Assembly (NCBI RefSeq): GCF_016862435.1
Contig: NZ_BOMY01000002.1
Location: forward strand, 558,001-622,000
Direction of reading: 5' to 3'
DNA from: Paractinoplanes tereljensis
Lineage (GTDB): Bacteria; Actinomycetota; Actinomycetes; Mycobacteriales; Micromonosporaceae
DNA length: 64,000 nt
Shown piece by piece: positions 26,516 through 34,946 of this stretch (position 1 is its first letter; the number at the start of each line of letters is the position of its first letter). Below the pieces are notes generated by a model. It had not been told where the DNA came from. It made no database searches and was given only the letters and a program-made list of their open reading frames with translations. A program made the position numbers and the translations under genes.

Positions 26516-29260
26516 ATGGGTGCCACCGAACCGCGGCTCAAGGCCCCGGTCGCACACGGCCTGCTGTGGTCACGACTGTGCCTGGTCGTGGGTGCGGCCG
26601 TCGTCGTCTTCGCCGTGGTGCTCAGCACCGGAATGGGCGGGCCGCAGGTGTCCGAGGCGGTCTCCGGCTTCGGGCTCTGCTACGCCGCCATCTCGGCCGC
26701 GATCGCCAGCCTGGTCTGCGCCGCCTGGTACTCCGGCCGGGCCCGGGCCGGCTGGGTGCTGATCGGGTTGGGCACGCTCAGCTGGGGGCTCGGCCAGGCC
26801 GCCTGGATCCTGCTGGACCGGCACGGGGACGAGCCGCCGCAGTTCACCTCGATGTCGTCGATCGGCTTCATCGGCATGGTCGTGCTTACCTCGGCCGGTC
26901 TGCTCACCCTGCCCAGCCCCGCGCAGGCCCTGGCCAACCGGATGCGCAGCGTCCTGGACGGCCTGATGGTGGCCGCCTCGCTGATCCTGATCGCCTGGAT
27001 CTTCGTGGTCGCCCCCCGGTTCGACGACGGCCGGGACACCCCCGAGTCGCTGTACTTCAGCCTGGTCAACCCGCTCGGCGACGTCATGATCATCACGATC
27101 GTGCTGTACATGCTGGCCCAGCACCGCGGGCGGCGACCGTTCAGCACGCTGATGCTTGTCGGCTCCGGGATCGTCGCGTTCGCGATGTCCGACATCTGCT
27201 ACGCCTACCTCAACCTGATCGGCGAGTACCGGCCCGGCTCGGTCTCCGACATCGGGTGGTTCGCCGGCTTCGCGCTGATCCTGGTGGCGGCCATGAAGCC
27301 GCTGCCGGTCGAGCCCGCCGAGGTGTCCGAGGCCGAGCGCAACCAGCCGGTCGGCCTGCTGCTGCCCTACATCGCGGTGCTCGCGGCCCTGCTCACCACG
27401 GTCTTCTGGTACGCCAAGGTCGGGCACAGCGACCTGTTCGTGGCGTACACCCGCTCGGCCCTGATCCTGCTGATCGTCGGCCGCCAGCTGCTCACCCTGC
27501 GGGAGAACCGCAACCTCACCCGCAACCTGGAAGCCCGGGTCGCCGGCCGGACCGCCGAGCTGTTCGCCAGCGAGCAGCGGTTCCACGCGCTCGTGCAGCA
27601 CAGCTCGGACGTGGTCACCGTGGTCAGCCCGGAGGCCGACGTGCTCTACCAGAGCGAGTCGGTGCAGCGGGTCTTCGGCTTCCCGGCCCGGATGTTCACC
27701 GGCAAGCGGCTCACCAAGATGATCGACCCGGAGTCCGGCATCCGGCTCGCCCAGGCGCTGCGCCAGGTGGCCGGCCGGCCGTACGCGACGACCATGCTGG
27801 AACTGCCGGTGCGGCACCGCGACGGCCGGATCCGGCAGGCCGAGGTCACCATCACCAACCTGCTCTCCGACCCGAGCGTCGCCGGTCTCGTGCTCAACAC
27901 CCGGGACATCAGCGAACGCAAGGAACTGCAGGACCAGCTCGTCCACGAGGCGTACCACGACGCGCTCACCCAGCTCGCCAACCGGGCGCTGTTCCGGGAG
28001 CGGGTCTCCGAGGCGCTGCGCCGCCGCGGCCCGGACGACGACGTGACCGTGCTCTTCCTCGACCTGGACGGGTTCAAGGAGGTCAACGACAGCCTCGGGC
28101 ACCTGGCCGGCGACCAGTTGCTGGTGCAGGTGGCCGACCGGCTGCGCGCCTCGGTCCGCGAGGACGACGTGGTCGCCCGGTTCGGCGGCGACGAGTTCGC
28201 GGTGCTGATCCAGGCGGTTTTAAGTTCAGACGACGCCGAACAGGTCGCTCGGCGGATCGTCGAGGTCCTCGAGCAGCCGTTCCGCAGCGAGAGCCGGGAC
28301 ATCCACGTGCAGGCCAGCATCGGCCTGGCCGCGGCGAGCGTGCTGGGCGAACCGGAGGGCGACGGCGCCGAGCAGCTCATGCGCAACGCCGACCTGGCCA
28401 TGTACAAGGCCAAGTCGGCCGGCGGGGCGTGCTTCGCCGCGTACGACCCGGAGATGCTGGCCGGCCTGGTGGCCCGGCTGGAGCTCGAGGCCGACCTGCG
28501 GGCCGCCCTCGACCGCGGTCAGCTGCACCTGCACTACCAGCCCACGGTCGACCTGGCGACCAGCGAGGTGATCGGCTTCGAGGCCCTCGCCCGCTGGGAG
28601 CACCCGACCCGCGGCATGATCCCGCCGACCGAGTTCATCCCGATCGCCGAAGCGACCGGCCTGATCGTGCCGCTGGGCCGCTGGGTGCTGAGCGAGGCCT
28701 GCCGGCAGGCGGTCGAGTGGTCCGCGCAGTCCGGCGGCCGCAAGGTCAAGATGGCGGTCAACGTCTCGGTGCGTCAGTTCGACCGGGCCGACCTGGTCGA
28801 GGTGGTCGCCTCGATCCTGGCCGAGACCGGCATGCCGGCCGATCAGTTGTGCCTCGAGATGACCGAGAGCGTGCTGATGACCGACACCGACGACAACCTG
28901 GAGCAGCTGCTGCGGCTCAAGGCGCTCGGCGTCACGCTGGCCATCGACGACTTCGGCACCGGTTACTCGTCGCTGGCCTACCTGCGCCGCTTCCCGGTCG
29001 ACACCCTCAAGATCGACCGGTCGTTCGTGGAGCGGCTCGGCGCCCTCACCGACGACACCGCGCTGGCCGACACCATCGTGCAGCTCGGCAAGAGCCTCGG
29101 CATGGCCACCGTGGCCGAGGGCATCGAGGAGTTCGGCCAGCTGGCCGCCCTCCGCGAGATGGGCTGCCACTTCGCCCAGGGCTACTACTTCTCCCGCCCG
29201 GTCCCGGCCTCCGAGGCCGGCGAACTCTTCCTCTCCGCCACCGTCAAAGGAGCCGCATGA
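26516..29260 (+). CDS. Membrane PAS-GGDEF-EAL protein (c-di-GMP turnover), 914 aa
   Basis: About ten hydrophobic segments over residues 15-330 form a MASE-like membrane sensor. A PAS domain follows (~350-470, FHALVQHSSDVVTVVSPEADVLYQS), then GGDEF (~475-640) with an intact RFGGDEFAVLI active site, and EAL (~650-905) with GFEALARWEHP, the DDFGTGYSSL loop and a terminal AEGIE. Both diguanylate cyclase and phosphodiesterase sites look complete. ATG 26516 (GGAGA upstream) is chosen; the frame is open to 26381 without a ribosome site. Its stop overlaps the decarboxylase start (ATGA), so they are co-translated. Confidence 0.93.
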   Translation: MGATEPRLKAPVAHGLLWSRLCLVVGAAVVVFAVVLSTGMGGPQVSEAVSGFGLCYAAISAAIASLVCAAWYSGRARAGWVLIGLGTLSWGLGQAAWILLDRHGDEPPQFTSMSSIGFIGMVVLTSAGLLTLPSPAQALANRMRSVLDGLMVAASLILIAWIFVVAPRFDDGRDTPESLYFSLVNPLGDVMIITIVLYMLAQHRGRRPFSTLMLVGSGIVAFAMSDICYAYLNLIGEYRPGSVSDIGWFAGFALILVAAMKPLPVEPAEVSEAERNQPVGLLLPYIAVLAALLTTVFWYAKVGHSDLFVAYTRSALILLIVGRQLLTLRENRNLTRNLEARVAGRTAELFASEQRFHALVQHSSDVVTVVSPEADVLYQSESVQRVFGFPARMFTGKRLTKMIDPESGIRLAQALRQVAGRPYATTMLELPVRHRDGRIRQAEVTITNLLSDPSVAGLVLNTRDISERKELQDQLVHEAYHDALTQLANRALFRERVSEALRRRGPDDDVTVLFLDLDGFKEVNDSLGHLAGDQLLVQVADRLRASVREDDVVARFGGDEFAVLIQAVLSSDDAEQVARRIVEVLEQPFRSESRDIHVQASIGLAAASVLGEPEGDGAEQLMRNADLAMYKAKSAGGACFAAYDPEMLAGLVARLELEADLRAALDRGQLHLHYQPTVDLATSEVIGFEALARWEHPTRGMIPPTEFIPIAEATGLIVPLGRWVLSEACRQAVEWSAQSGGRKVKMAVNVSVRQFDRADLVEVVASILAETGMPADQLCLEMTESVLMTDTDDNLEQLLRLKALGVTLAIDDFGTGYSSLAYLRRFPVDTLKIDRSFVERLGALTDDTALADTIVQLGKSLGMATVAEGIEEFGQLAALREMGCHFAQGYYFSRPVPASEAGELFLSATVKGAA

Positions 29261-30399
29261 CCACCGCCCTCGCGTCGGCCGCCCCGATCGCCCTGCAACT
29301 GATCGACGTGCCCACCCCCTACCTGGTCACCGACCTCACCGTGGTGGCCGGCCGCTACGTGCAGTTCCTGTGCGCGATGCCGGGCGTGCGCGTCCACTAC
29401 GCGATGAAGTGCAACTCGTCGCCGGAGATCCTGCGGACCCTGGCCGCGGCCGGGTCGGCATTCGAGATCTCCTCGATCGCCGAGCTGCGGATGCTGCAGG
29501 TGCACGGGGTCGACCCGGCCGACGTGCTCTACAGCCACCCGATCAAGGCACCCGGCATGATCGCGGCGGCCTGGAAGGCCGGGGTGCGGCGGTTCGGCTT
29601 CGACTCGCCGGGCGAGCTGGCCAAGATCGCCGAGAACGCCCCCGACTCGGCCGTCTACGTGCGACTCCGGGTCGACGACACCACAAGTGTCTTCCCGGCC
29701 GGAAATACCTTCGGGACAGACAACGACGAGGCGTACGACCTGATGCTGCTCGCCCGCCGGATGGGCCTGCAGCCGTACGGGGTGACCTTCCACGTCGGCT
29801 CCCAGTGCCAGAGCACCGGGGCCTGGCGGTCGGCGATCCGGCAGGCCGGCGAGTTGATGGACCGGCTCCGCGACGAGGGCATCGAACTGGAGATGCTCGA
29901 CCTCGGCGGCGGTTTCCCGGCCCACTACGTAGCCGGTGATCCGTCGATCGAGCAGCTCGGCCAGGTGGTCGCCGAGGAGATCGCGCTGCTGCCCTATCGC
30001 CCGGCGCTGGTCACCGCCGAGCCGGGCCGGTTCCTGGTGGCCGAGGCCTCGGTGCTGGCGGCCAAGGTGATCGGGCGGGAACTGCGCGGGGAGGAGCACT
30101 GGCTCTACCTCGAGGTCGGCGCCTACCACGGGCTGATGGAATCGCTGCAGTCGCCGGGCGGCTGGGACTACCCGATGTCGAGCTCGCTGCCCGACCACGA
30201 CGCGCAGCCGACGCTTCCGTTCACCATCGCCGGGCCGAGCGGCCACGCCACCGACGTGGTCGGCTATGCCATCCCGCTGCCGGCCGGCCTGACCGTCGGC
30301 GACGTGCTGTACTTCGGCTCGGCCGGCGCCTACACCCTGGCGTACGCGTCGAATTTCAACGGCTTCGCACCCCCCACGCCGGTCTTCGTCGGCGGCTAG
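29257..30399 (+). CDS. Fold-type III PLP decarboxylase (ornithine/diaminopimelate decarboxylase-like), 380 aa
   Basis: The PLP lysine lies in HYAMKCNSSPE (about residue 47); HVGSQ, the GGGFP glycine loop, and EPGRFLVAEA for phosphate binding are present. Length and motifs are closest to eukaryote-type ornithine decarboxylase. The usual GPTCDSxD motif, whose Cys comes from the partner subunit and protonates the product, reads GPSGHATD here, so that Cys is missing. AAGGAG precedes the ATG and the gene overlaps the GGDEF/EAL stop by 4 nt. It may make a polyamine-like compound or have changed activity. Confidence 0.85.
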   Translation: MTTALASAAPIALQLIDVPTPYLVTDLTVVAGRYVQFLCAMPGVRVHYAMKCNSSPEILRTLAAAGSAFEISSIAELRMLQVHGVDPADVLYSHPIKAPGMIAAAWKAGVRRFGFDSPGELAKIAENAPDSAVYVRLRVDDTTSVFPAGNTFGTDNDEAYDLMLLARRMGLQPYGVTFHVGSQCQSTGAWRSAIRQAGELMDRLRDEGIELEMLDLGGGFPAHYVAGDPSIEQLGQVVAEEIALLPYRPALVTAEPGRFLVAEASVLAAKVIGRELRGEEHWLYLEVGAYHGLMESLQSPGGWDYPMSSSLPDHDAQPTLPFTIAGPSGHATDVVGYAIPLPAGLTVGDVLYFGSAGAYTLAYASNFNGFAPPTPVFVGG

Positions 30400-30529
30400 G
30401 ATCCTCGGCATGACAACCCCATGCGACATCGCTGCCGCTTCCGGTGTCGTGCGCATTCCGCCGGGCTGATGACCCTCTACTAGGCGCGCCCATGGCACCG
30501 GGACCACTTCGGCCCCGGGATGCTTCCGC

Positions 30530-31732
30530 ATGTCGTCATATCGTCTCTACCTGCTCATCTGCGGTCTCGGCTCGTTTGCCGGCACGACCGCCTTCACCCT
30601 CAATCTGATCTATCAGGCCACCGTCGTCGGCTTGTCGCCGCTGCAGCTCGTGCTGGTCGGCACCGTCATGGAGACGGTGGCCTTCCTCGCCCAGGTGCCC
30701 ACCGGCGTCATCGCCGATCTCTACAGCCGACGCCTCTCGGTGATCATCGGTTATCTGCTGATGGGCGCCGGCCTGCTGGTCTGGGGTCTGTTCCCGTCGT
30801 TCGGCGCGATCCTGGTCGCCAACGTCGTCTGGACCATCGGCGCGGTCTGCGTCGACGGTGCTGAGGAGGCGTGGGCCGCCGACGAGATCGACCCGGCGTC
30901 GGTCACCCGGGCGTTCGTGCGCGGCGGGCAGCTCGGTCAGGCCGGGTCGCTGCTCGGCATCGTCGCCGCCACGCTGCTCGCCTTCGCCGGGCTGGCCGTG
31001 CCGATCGTGGCTGGTGGGGTGCTCACGCTGCTGCTCGGCGTACTCCTCGTGGTCTTCATGAAAGAGGACGGCTGGTCGCCCACCGAGACCCGCGGGTCAT
31101 GGCGGTCGATGGGCCGCCAGGTTGCGGCCGGCGGCCGCGCGGTGAGGCGCAGCACGCTGCTGGCCGGCATCGTGGCCGGCACGTTCTTCGCCGGCCTGAG
31201 CAGCGAGGGTTTCGATCGGCTGAGCCAGCCGTTCCTGCTGCCGTTCATCGGTACGGCCGTCTCCGACCAGCTCGTCTTCGGCGGGTTGGCCATGATCGCG
31301 GCACTGGGATCGATCGGTCTGACCGGTCTGCTCGGACGCCATCTCCACGCCGGACATCCGCGCCGGATCGGCGAGCTGATGACGGCCGTGCAGGCGGCCA
31401 CCGCGGTCGGCATGATCGGCTTCGGGCTGGCCGGGCAGTGGTGGCTCGCGGTCGGGCTCTATCTGGTGGTCCGGCTGCTGCGGGACACCGCCACCCCGAT
31501 CATGACGGTCTGGCTGGTCTCGGCGACCTTGTCGGACTCCCGGGCGACGGTCTTCTCCATCCAGGCGCAGGCCGACGCGCTCGGCCAGATCGTCGGCGGC
31601 CCACCGGCCGGTGTGGTCGGTCAGCGCCGCTCGATCGGCGCCGGCATCTCGATGGCCGGCCTGTTCCTGCTGCCGGCGGTGGCTCTTTTCGCGCTAGCGG
31701 CCCGACACTCGGCCCGTCAACCTGCTTCTTGA
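30530..31732 (+). CDS. MFS transporter, 400 aa
   Basis: Twelve predicted helices with the MFS loop 2-3 signature QVPTGVIADLYSRR near residues 55-70. Two six-helix halves are joined by a basic loop around residue 190. No substrate is evident; relatives in actinomycetes are drug or metabolite exporters. It starts 130 bp after the decarboxylase stop in the same direction, with no terminator seen between them, so it could export that enzyme's product, but this is only a possibility. No strong ribosome site precedes ATG 30530. Confidence 0.88.
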   Translation: MSSYRLYLLICGLGSFAGTTAFTLNLIYQATVVGLSPLQLVLVGTVMETVAFLAQVPTGVIADLYSRRLSVIIGYLLMGAGLLVWGLFPSFGAILVANVVWTIGAVCVDGAEEAWAADEIDPASVTRAFVRGGQLGQAGSLLGIVAATLLAFAGLAVPIVAGGVLTLLLGVLLVVFMKEDGWSPTETRGSWRSMGRQVAAGGRAVRRSTLLAGIVAGTFFAGLSSEGFDRLSQPFLLPFIGTAVSDQLVFGGLAMIAALGSIGLTGLLGRHLHAGHPRRIGELMTAVQAATAVGMIGFGLAGQWWLAVGLYLVVRLLRDTATPIMTVWLVSATLSDSRATVFSIQAQADALGQIVGGPPAGVVGQRRSIGAGISMAGLFLLPAVALFALAARHSARQPAS

Positions 31733-31741
31733 CCACCGGGT

Positions 31742-31767
31742 CGCCGCCGGTTCCGGAACCGGCGGCG
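31742..31767 (+). terminator. Hairpin after MFS gene
   Basis: A perfect 26-bp inverted repeat centred on CCGG (arms CGCCGCCGGTTCC) starts 9 nt after the MFS stop and can form an 11-bp stem with a 4-nt loop. Confidence 0.75.
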
Positions 31768-31771
31768 ACCT

Positions 31772-31785
31772 GGGAAGCGCTTCCC
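31772..31785. promoter_or_regulatory. LacI-type operator upstream of GH16 gene
   Basis: GGGAAGCGCTTCCC is a perfect palindrome with a central CG, similar to the CebR/CelR type of actinomycete sugar operator (GGGAGCGCTCCC). It lies 128 bp before the GH16 start, directly after the MFS terminator. Confidence 0.6.
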
Positions 31786-31840
31786 GAGGCCGCTACCAGG
31801 CATTGACAGGGGTTGGAGCAGCGGTTCACAGTGTCAATCA

Positions 31841-31853
31841 AAAGAGCGCTTTC
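31841..31853. promoter_or_regulatory. Second, imperfect LacI-type operator before GH16
   Basis: AAAGAGCGCTTTC shares the AGCGCT core with the operators at 31772 and 34907. A wider inverted repeat lies just upstream: TTGACA at 31803-31808 and TGTCAA at 31832-31837, the first of which could serve as a -35 box. Confidence 0.45.
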
Positions 31854-31913
31854 ACAGCACTTTCCCCGGTGCGAAACCGCTCCGACACAATCCCCGACCC
31901 AGGAGTCAACCCC

Positions 31914-33623
31914 ATGACATCCCCAATCCTGGTCCGTAGACGACCCTTCGCTCTGGCGCTGGCCGTTCTCGGCCTGCTCGCCACCTACTTCGTGGTCACC
32001 ATGACTCGCGCCGACGCCGCCGAGGTCGTCGTGTCGCAGGGCAAGCCGGCCACGGCATCGTCCACTCAGATCGCCGGCGCCTATCTGGCGTCCGAGGCGG
32101 TGGACGGCAACACCGGCACCCGGTGGGCCAGCGCGTACGGCGCGGCCCAGTGGTGGCAGGTCGATCTGGGCACGCCGACCGCGGTCAGCCGGATCGCGAT
32201 CAACTGGGAGGCGGCGTACGCCAAGGGCTTCACCATCCAGTTCTCCTCGGACGGCTCCTCGTTTACCCAGGCCTATGCCACCACGACCGGCCCCGGCGGC
32301 CAGCAGAGCATCACGGTCAGCGGAACCGCCCGCTACGTCCGGATAAATCTGACAGCGCGGGCGCTGGAAGCCTATGGCTACTCCTTCTGGGAGTTCCAAG
32401 TTTTCGCGGGTGGAACTACGACGCCTCCGACATCCGGCACCGCTCAGCTGCTCTCCTACAACAAGCCGGCGCTGGCCTCCACCTGGCAGAACGACGTCAA
32501 CTGCAACCCCTGCAGCCCCGACAAGGCGTTCGACAACGACCCGGCCAGCCGCTGGGCGACCAGTTCCACCAACGGCTGGGTCGACCCCGGCTGGATCTCG
32601 GTCGACCTCGGTGCGACCGCGCAGATCAGCCAGGTCGTCCTGCAGTGGGACCCGGCGTACGGCACGGCTTACCAGATCCAGGTCTCGCCGGACAACGTGA
32701 ACTGGACCTCGATCTACAGCACCACCACCGGTAACGGCCTCAAGGACGTCATCAACGCGACCGGCACCGGCCGCTACGTCCGGATGTACGGCACCGCCCG
32801 CAGCAGCGCCTACGGCTACTCGCTGTGGGAGTTCAGCATCTACGGCACCGGCGGCGCACCGGCCACCCCGCCCGCCAAGCCCGCCGACCCCACCTTCCCG
32901 GCCACCCGCCTGGTCTTCTCCGACGAGTTCAACGGCACCTCGGGCACCCGGGTCGACCAGTCGAAGTGGACGCTGGACCCGGGCACCGGTCAGAACGGCG
33001 AGCAGCAGTACTACTCCAACGGCGACAACGCCGCCCTGGACGGCCAGGGCCACCTGGTGATGACGGCCCGCAAGGAGACCGTCGGCGGCCGCGACTACAC
33101 CTCGCACCGGATGAACACCGGCGGCAAGTTCACCTTCCAGTACGGCCGGGTCGAAGCCCGGGTCAAGGTGCCGAAGGGGCAGGGCTTCTGGCCGGCGTTC
33201 TGGATGATGGGTGCGGACTTCCTGACCGGGCGCCCGTGGCCGTACAACGGCGAGGTCGACATCATGGAGGTCCTCGGCAAGGACACCTTCACCAGTTACT
33301 CCACCCTGCACGCCCCGATGTACAACGGCGGCGGTGGCTACGGCGGGTCGTACAAGGCGGCCGGCGGTGCTGACCTGTCCAACGACTTCCACACCTGGGC
33401 GGCCGAGTGGGACTCGAAGGGCATCAAGTACTTCCTGGACAACACCCAGGTCTTCTACGCCGAGAAGGAGACGGTGGAGAACACCCGGGGCGCGTGGATC
33501 TTCGACCACCCGTTCTACCTGATCCTCAACCTGGCGGTCGGCGGTGACTGGCCGGGCGCGGTCGACGCGACCACTCCGTTCCCGTCGCAGATGCTTGTCG
33601 ACTACGTGCGGGTGTACCAGTGA
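31914..33623 (+). CDS. Secreted GH16 beta-glucanase with two discoidin-type carbohydrate-binding domains, 569 aa
   Basis: AGGAG precedes ATG 31914. The N-terminus has a signal/anchor (LALAVLGLLATYFVVTMTRADA). Two F5/8-type C (CBM32-like) domains follow, at ~40-165 and ~175-310 (VDGNTGTRWASA and FDNDPASRWATS mark them). The GH16 domain spans ~320-569; its catalytic ExDxxE is seen in NGEVDIMEVLG, and VPKGQGFWPAFWMMG is typical of laminarinase-like members. It hydrolyses beta-1,3 or mixed-linked glucans outside the cell. Start codons upstream to 31803 are in the operator region and rejected. The next gene overlaps by 4 nt. Confidence 0.93.
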   Translation: MTSPILVRRRPFALALAVLGLLATYFVVTMTRADAAEVVVSQGKPATASSTQIAGAYLASEAVDGNTGTRWASAYGAAQWWQVDLGTPTAVSRIAINWEAAYAKGFTIQFSSDGSSFTQAYATTTGPGGQQSITVSGTARYVRINLTARALEAYGYSFWEFQVFAGGTTTPPTSGTAQLLSYNKPALASTWQNDVNCNPCSPDKAFDNDPASRWATSSTNGWVDPGWISVDLGATAQISQVVLQWDPAYGTAYQIQVSPDNVNWTSIYSTTTGNGLKDVINATGTGRYVRMYGTARSSAYGYSLWEFSIYGTGGAPATPPAKPADPTFPATRLVFSDEFNGTSGTRVDQSKWTLDPGTGQNGEQQYYSNGDNAALDGQGHLVMTARKETVGGRDYTSHRMNTGGKFTFQYGRVEARVKVPKGQGFWPAFWMMGADFLTGRPWPYNGEVDIMEVLGKDTFTSYSTLHAPMYNGGGGYGGSYKAAGGADLSNDFHTWAAEWDSKGIKYFLDNTQVFYAEKETVENTRGAWIFDHPFYLILNLAVGGDWPGAVDATTPFPSQMLVDYVRVYQ

Positions 33624-34861
33624 GGCGGGCCCTGTTCGCCGCGGCAATCTTGCTGGCCGGGTTGATCGCATTGCCAAGCAGCGCGAACGCCGCTGACGGC
33701 CTGATCTCCCAGGGAAAGACCGCCACGGCAAGCTCGACCGAGAGCGCCGCATTCCCGGCATCCAACGCCGTGGACGGAAATTTCGGGACACGCTGGTCGA
33801 GCGCGTTCAGCGACCCGCAATGGCTGCAGGTCGACCTGGGCGCGAGCGCCACCATCACCTCGGTGCTCATCGACTGGGAATCGGCGTACGCCCGGAGCTT
33901 CTCCTTGAAAACCTCGGCCAACGGAAGCAGTTGGACGACGGTCTACAGCACCACGACCGGCGCCGGCGGCAGGCAGACACTCACCGTCAGCGGCTCGGGG
34001 CGATATGTCCGGTTGGAAAGCACCGCCCGCGCCACCCAGTGGGGTGTATCGCTGAACGAGTTCCAAGTATTTGGGACCGGCGGGACCACGATTCCCCCAG
34101 GAGCCGTCCGGGTGGCCGAGTTCCTGGCCGATTGCCCGGCGAGCCACCGACTACCGGACGACCCGATCATCTTCCCCAACCTGCCCGGCGCCTCGCACAT
34201 GCACAGCTTCTTCGGCAGCGAGACCACCAAGGCCAGCACCACGGTCACCGACCTGCTCAACGCGAACAGCAACTGCAACCCGTCGATCGACAAGTCGGCG
34301 TACTGGATCCCCACCTTCTACAACAACAACGTCCCGGTCGAGCCGACCACCGGCGTCTTCTACTACCTGGGCGAGGGGGTCAGTGACGCGCTGATCGCGC
34401 AGACCCAGCCGTTCCCGCTCGGCCTGCGGATCGTGGCCGGCAACGCGAAGGCCACCGGCCCGGCCGACAACACGATCGCGCGCTGGTCGTGTCTGGGTGC
34501 GGGCCAGGTGAACCCGTCGTCCGACTTCGTCACCTGCCCGGCCGGCTCGATGCTGGAGTCCTACCTGGACTTCCCGCACTGCTGGGACGGGGTGAACCTG
34601 GACTCGACCGACCACAAGAGCCACATGGCGTACCCGGTCGGCAACGCCTGCCCGGCCAGCCACCCGGTGGTCGTGCCGAAGCTGCGCCAGGTCATGCGAT
34701 ACCCGGTGAACGGCAGCCCGGCGAACTTCCGCCTGGCCTCCGGCGCCGGTTACACGATGCACGGCGACTTCTTCAACGCCTGGCCGGTCGACGAGATGGC
34801 CCGCCGGGTCAACGACTGCATCCGCATCATCGTCAAGTGCGGCGCGGACGGAAGGCCCTGA
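33620..34861 (+). CDS. Secreted DUF1996 protein with discoidin domain, 413 aa
   Basis: GTG 33620 overlaps the GH16 stop (GTGA), so the two are one operon. Signal peptide ending near ANA (residue 24); discoidin/F5/8 domain at ~28-150 (VDGNFGTRWSSAF), close in sequence to the first one in GH16, so they share origin. Residues ~165-405 are DUF1996, recognised by LPDDPIIFPNLPGASHMHSFFG and CWDGVNLDSTDHKSHMAYP; cysteines suggest disulphides. DUF1996 occurs in fungal and bacterial secreted proteins of unknown activity. Pairing with a beta-glucanase suggests action on the same glucan or cell wall. Confidence 0.88.
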   Translation: MRRALFAAAILLAGLIALPSSANAADGLISQGKTATASSTESAAFPASNAVDGNFGTRWSSAFSDPQWLQVDLGASATITSVLIDWESAYARSFSLKTSANGSSWTTVYSTTTGAGGRQTLTVSGSGRYVRLESTARATQWGVSLNEFQVFGTGGTTIPPGAVRVAEFLADCPASHRLPDDPIIFPNLPGASHMHSFFGSETTKASTTVTDLLNANSNCNPSIDKSAYWIPTFYNNNVPVEPTTGVFYYLGEGVSDALIAQTQPFPLGLRIVAGNAKATGPADNTIARWSCLGAGQVNPSSDFVTCPAGSMLESYLDFPHCWDGVNLDSTDHKSHMAYPVGNACPASHPVVVPKLRQVMRYPVNGSPANFRLASGAGYTMHGDFFNAWPVDEMARRVNDCIRIIVKCGADGRP

Positions 34862-34867
34862 GATGAA

Positions 34868-34899
34868 GGCGGGTGCCGCCGGCTCCGGCGGCACCCGCC
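34868..34899 (+). terminator. Hairpin after the GH16-DUF1996 operon
   Basis: A perfect 15-bp stem (GGCGGGTGCCGCCGG) with a minimal CT loop starts 6 nt after the DUF1996 stop. It separates the operon from the LacI gene. Confidence 0.8.
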
Positions 34900-34906
34900 G
34901 GTCGCC

Positions 34907-34939
34907 TGAGAGCGCTCTCAACGGCGCTGCTGCTATAAC
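34907..34939 (+). promoter_or_regulatory. LacI-type operator and -10 box of the LacI gene
   Basis: TGAGAGCGCTCTCA at 34907-34920 is a perfect 14-bp palindrome. TATAAC at 34934-34939 fits a -10 box, placing the -35 region inside the palindrome and the transcript start close to the ATG at 34947, so the message may be leaderless. The position implies autorepression. Confidence 0.6.
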
Positions 34940-34946
34940 AGACCGC

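Noticed and set aside
26368..29256. A long plus-strand frame running into the decarboxylase
   Set aside because: Within 26516-29256 the GGDEF/EAL frame is clearly the coding one; the decarboxylase starts at ATG 29257.
30410..30469. A 19-codon open frame between the decarboxylase and the MFS gene
   Set aside because: No ribosome site and no recognisable peptide; also lies where the promoter of the MFS gene would be.
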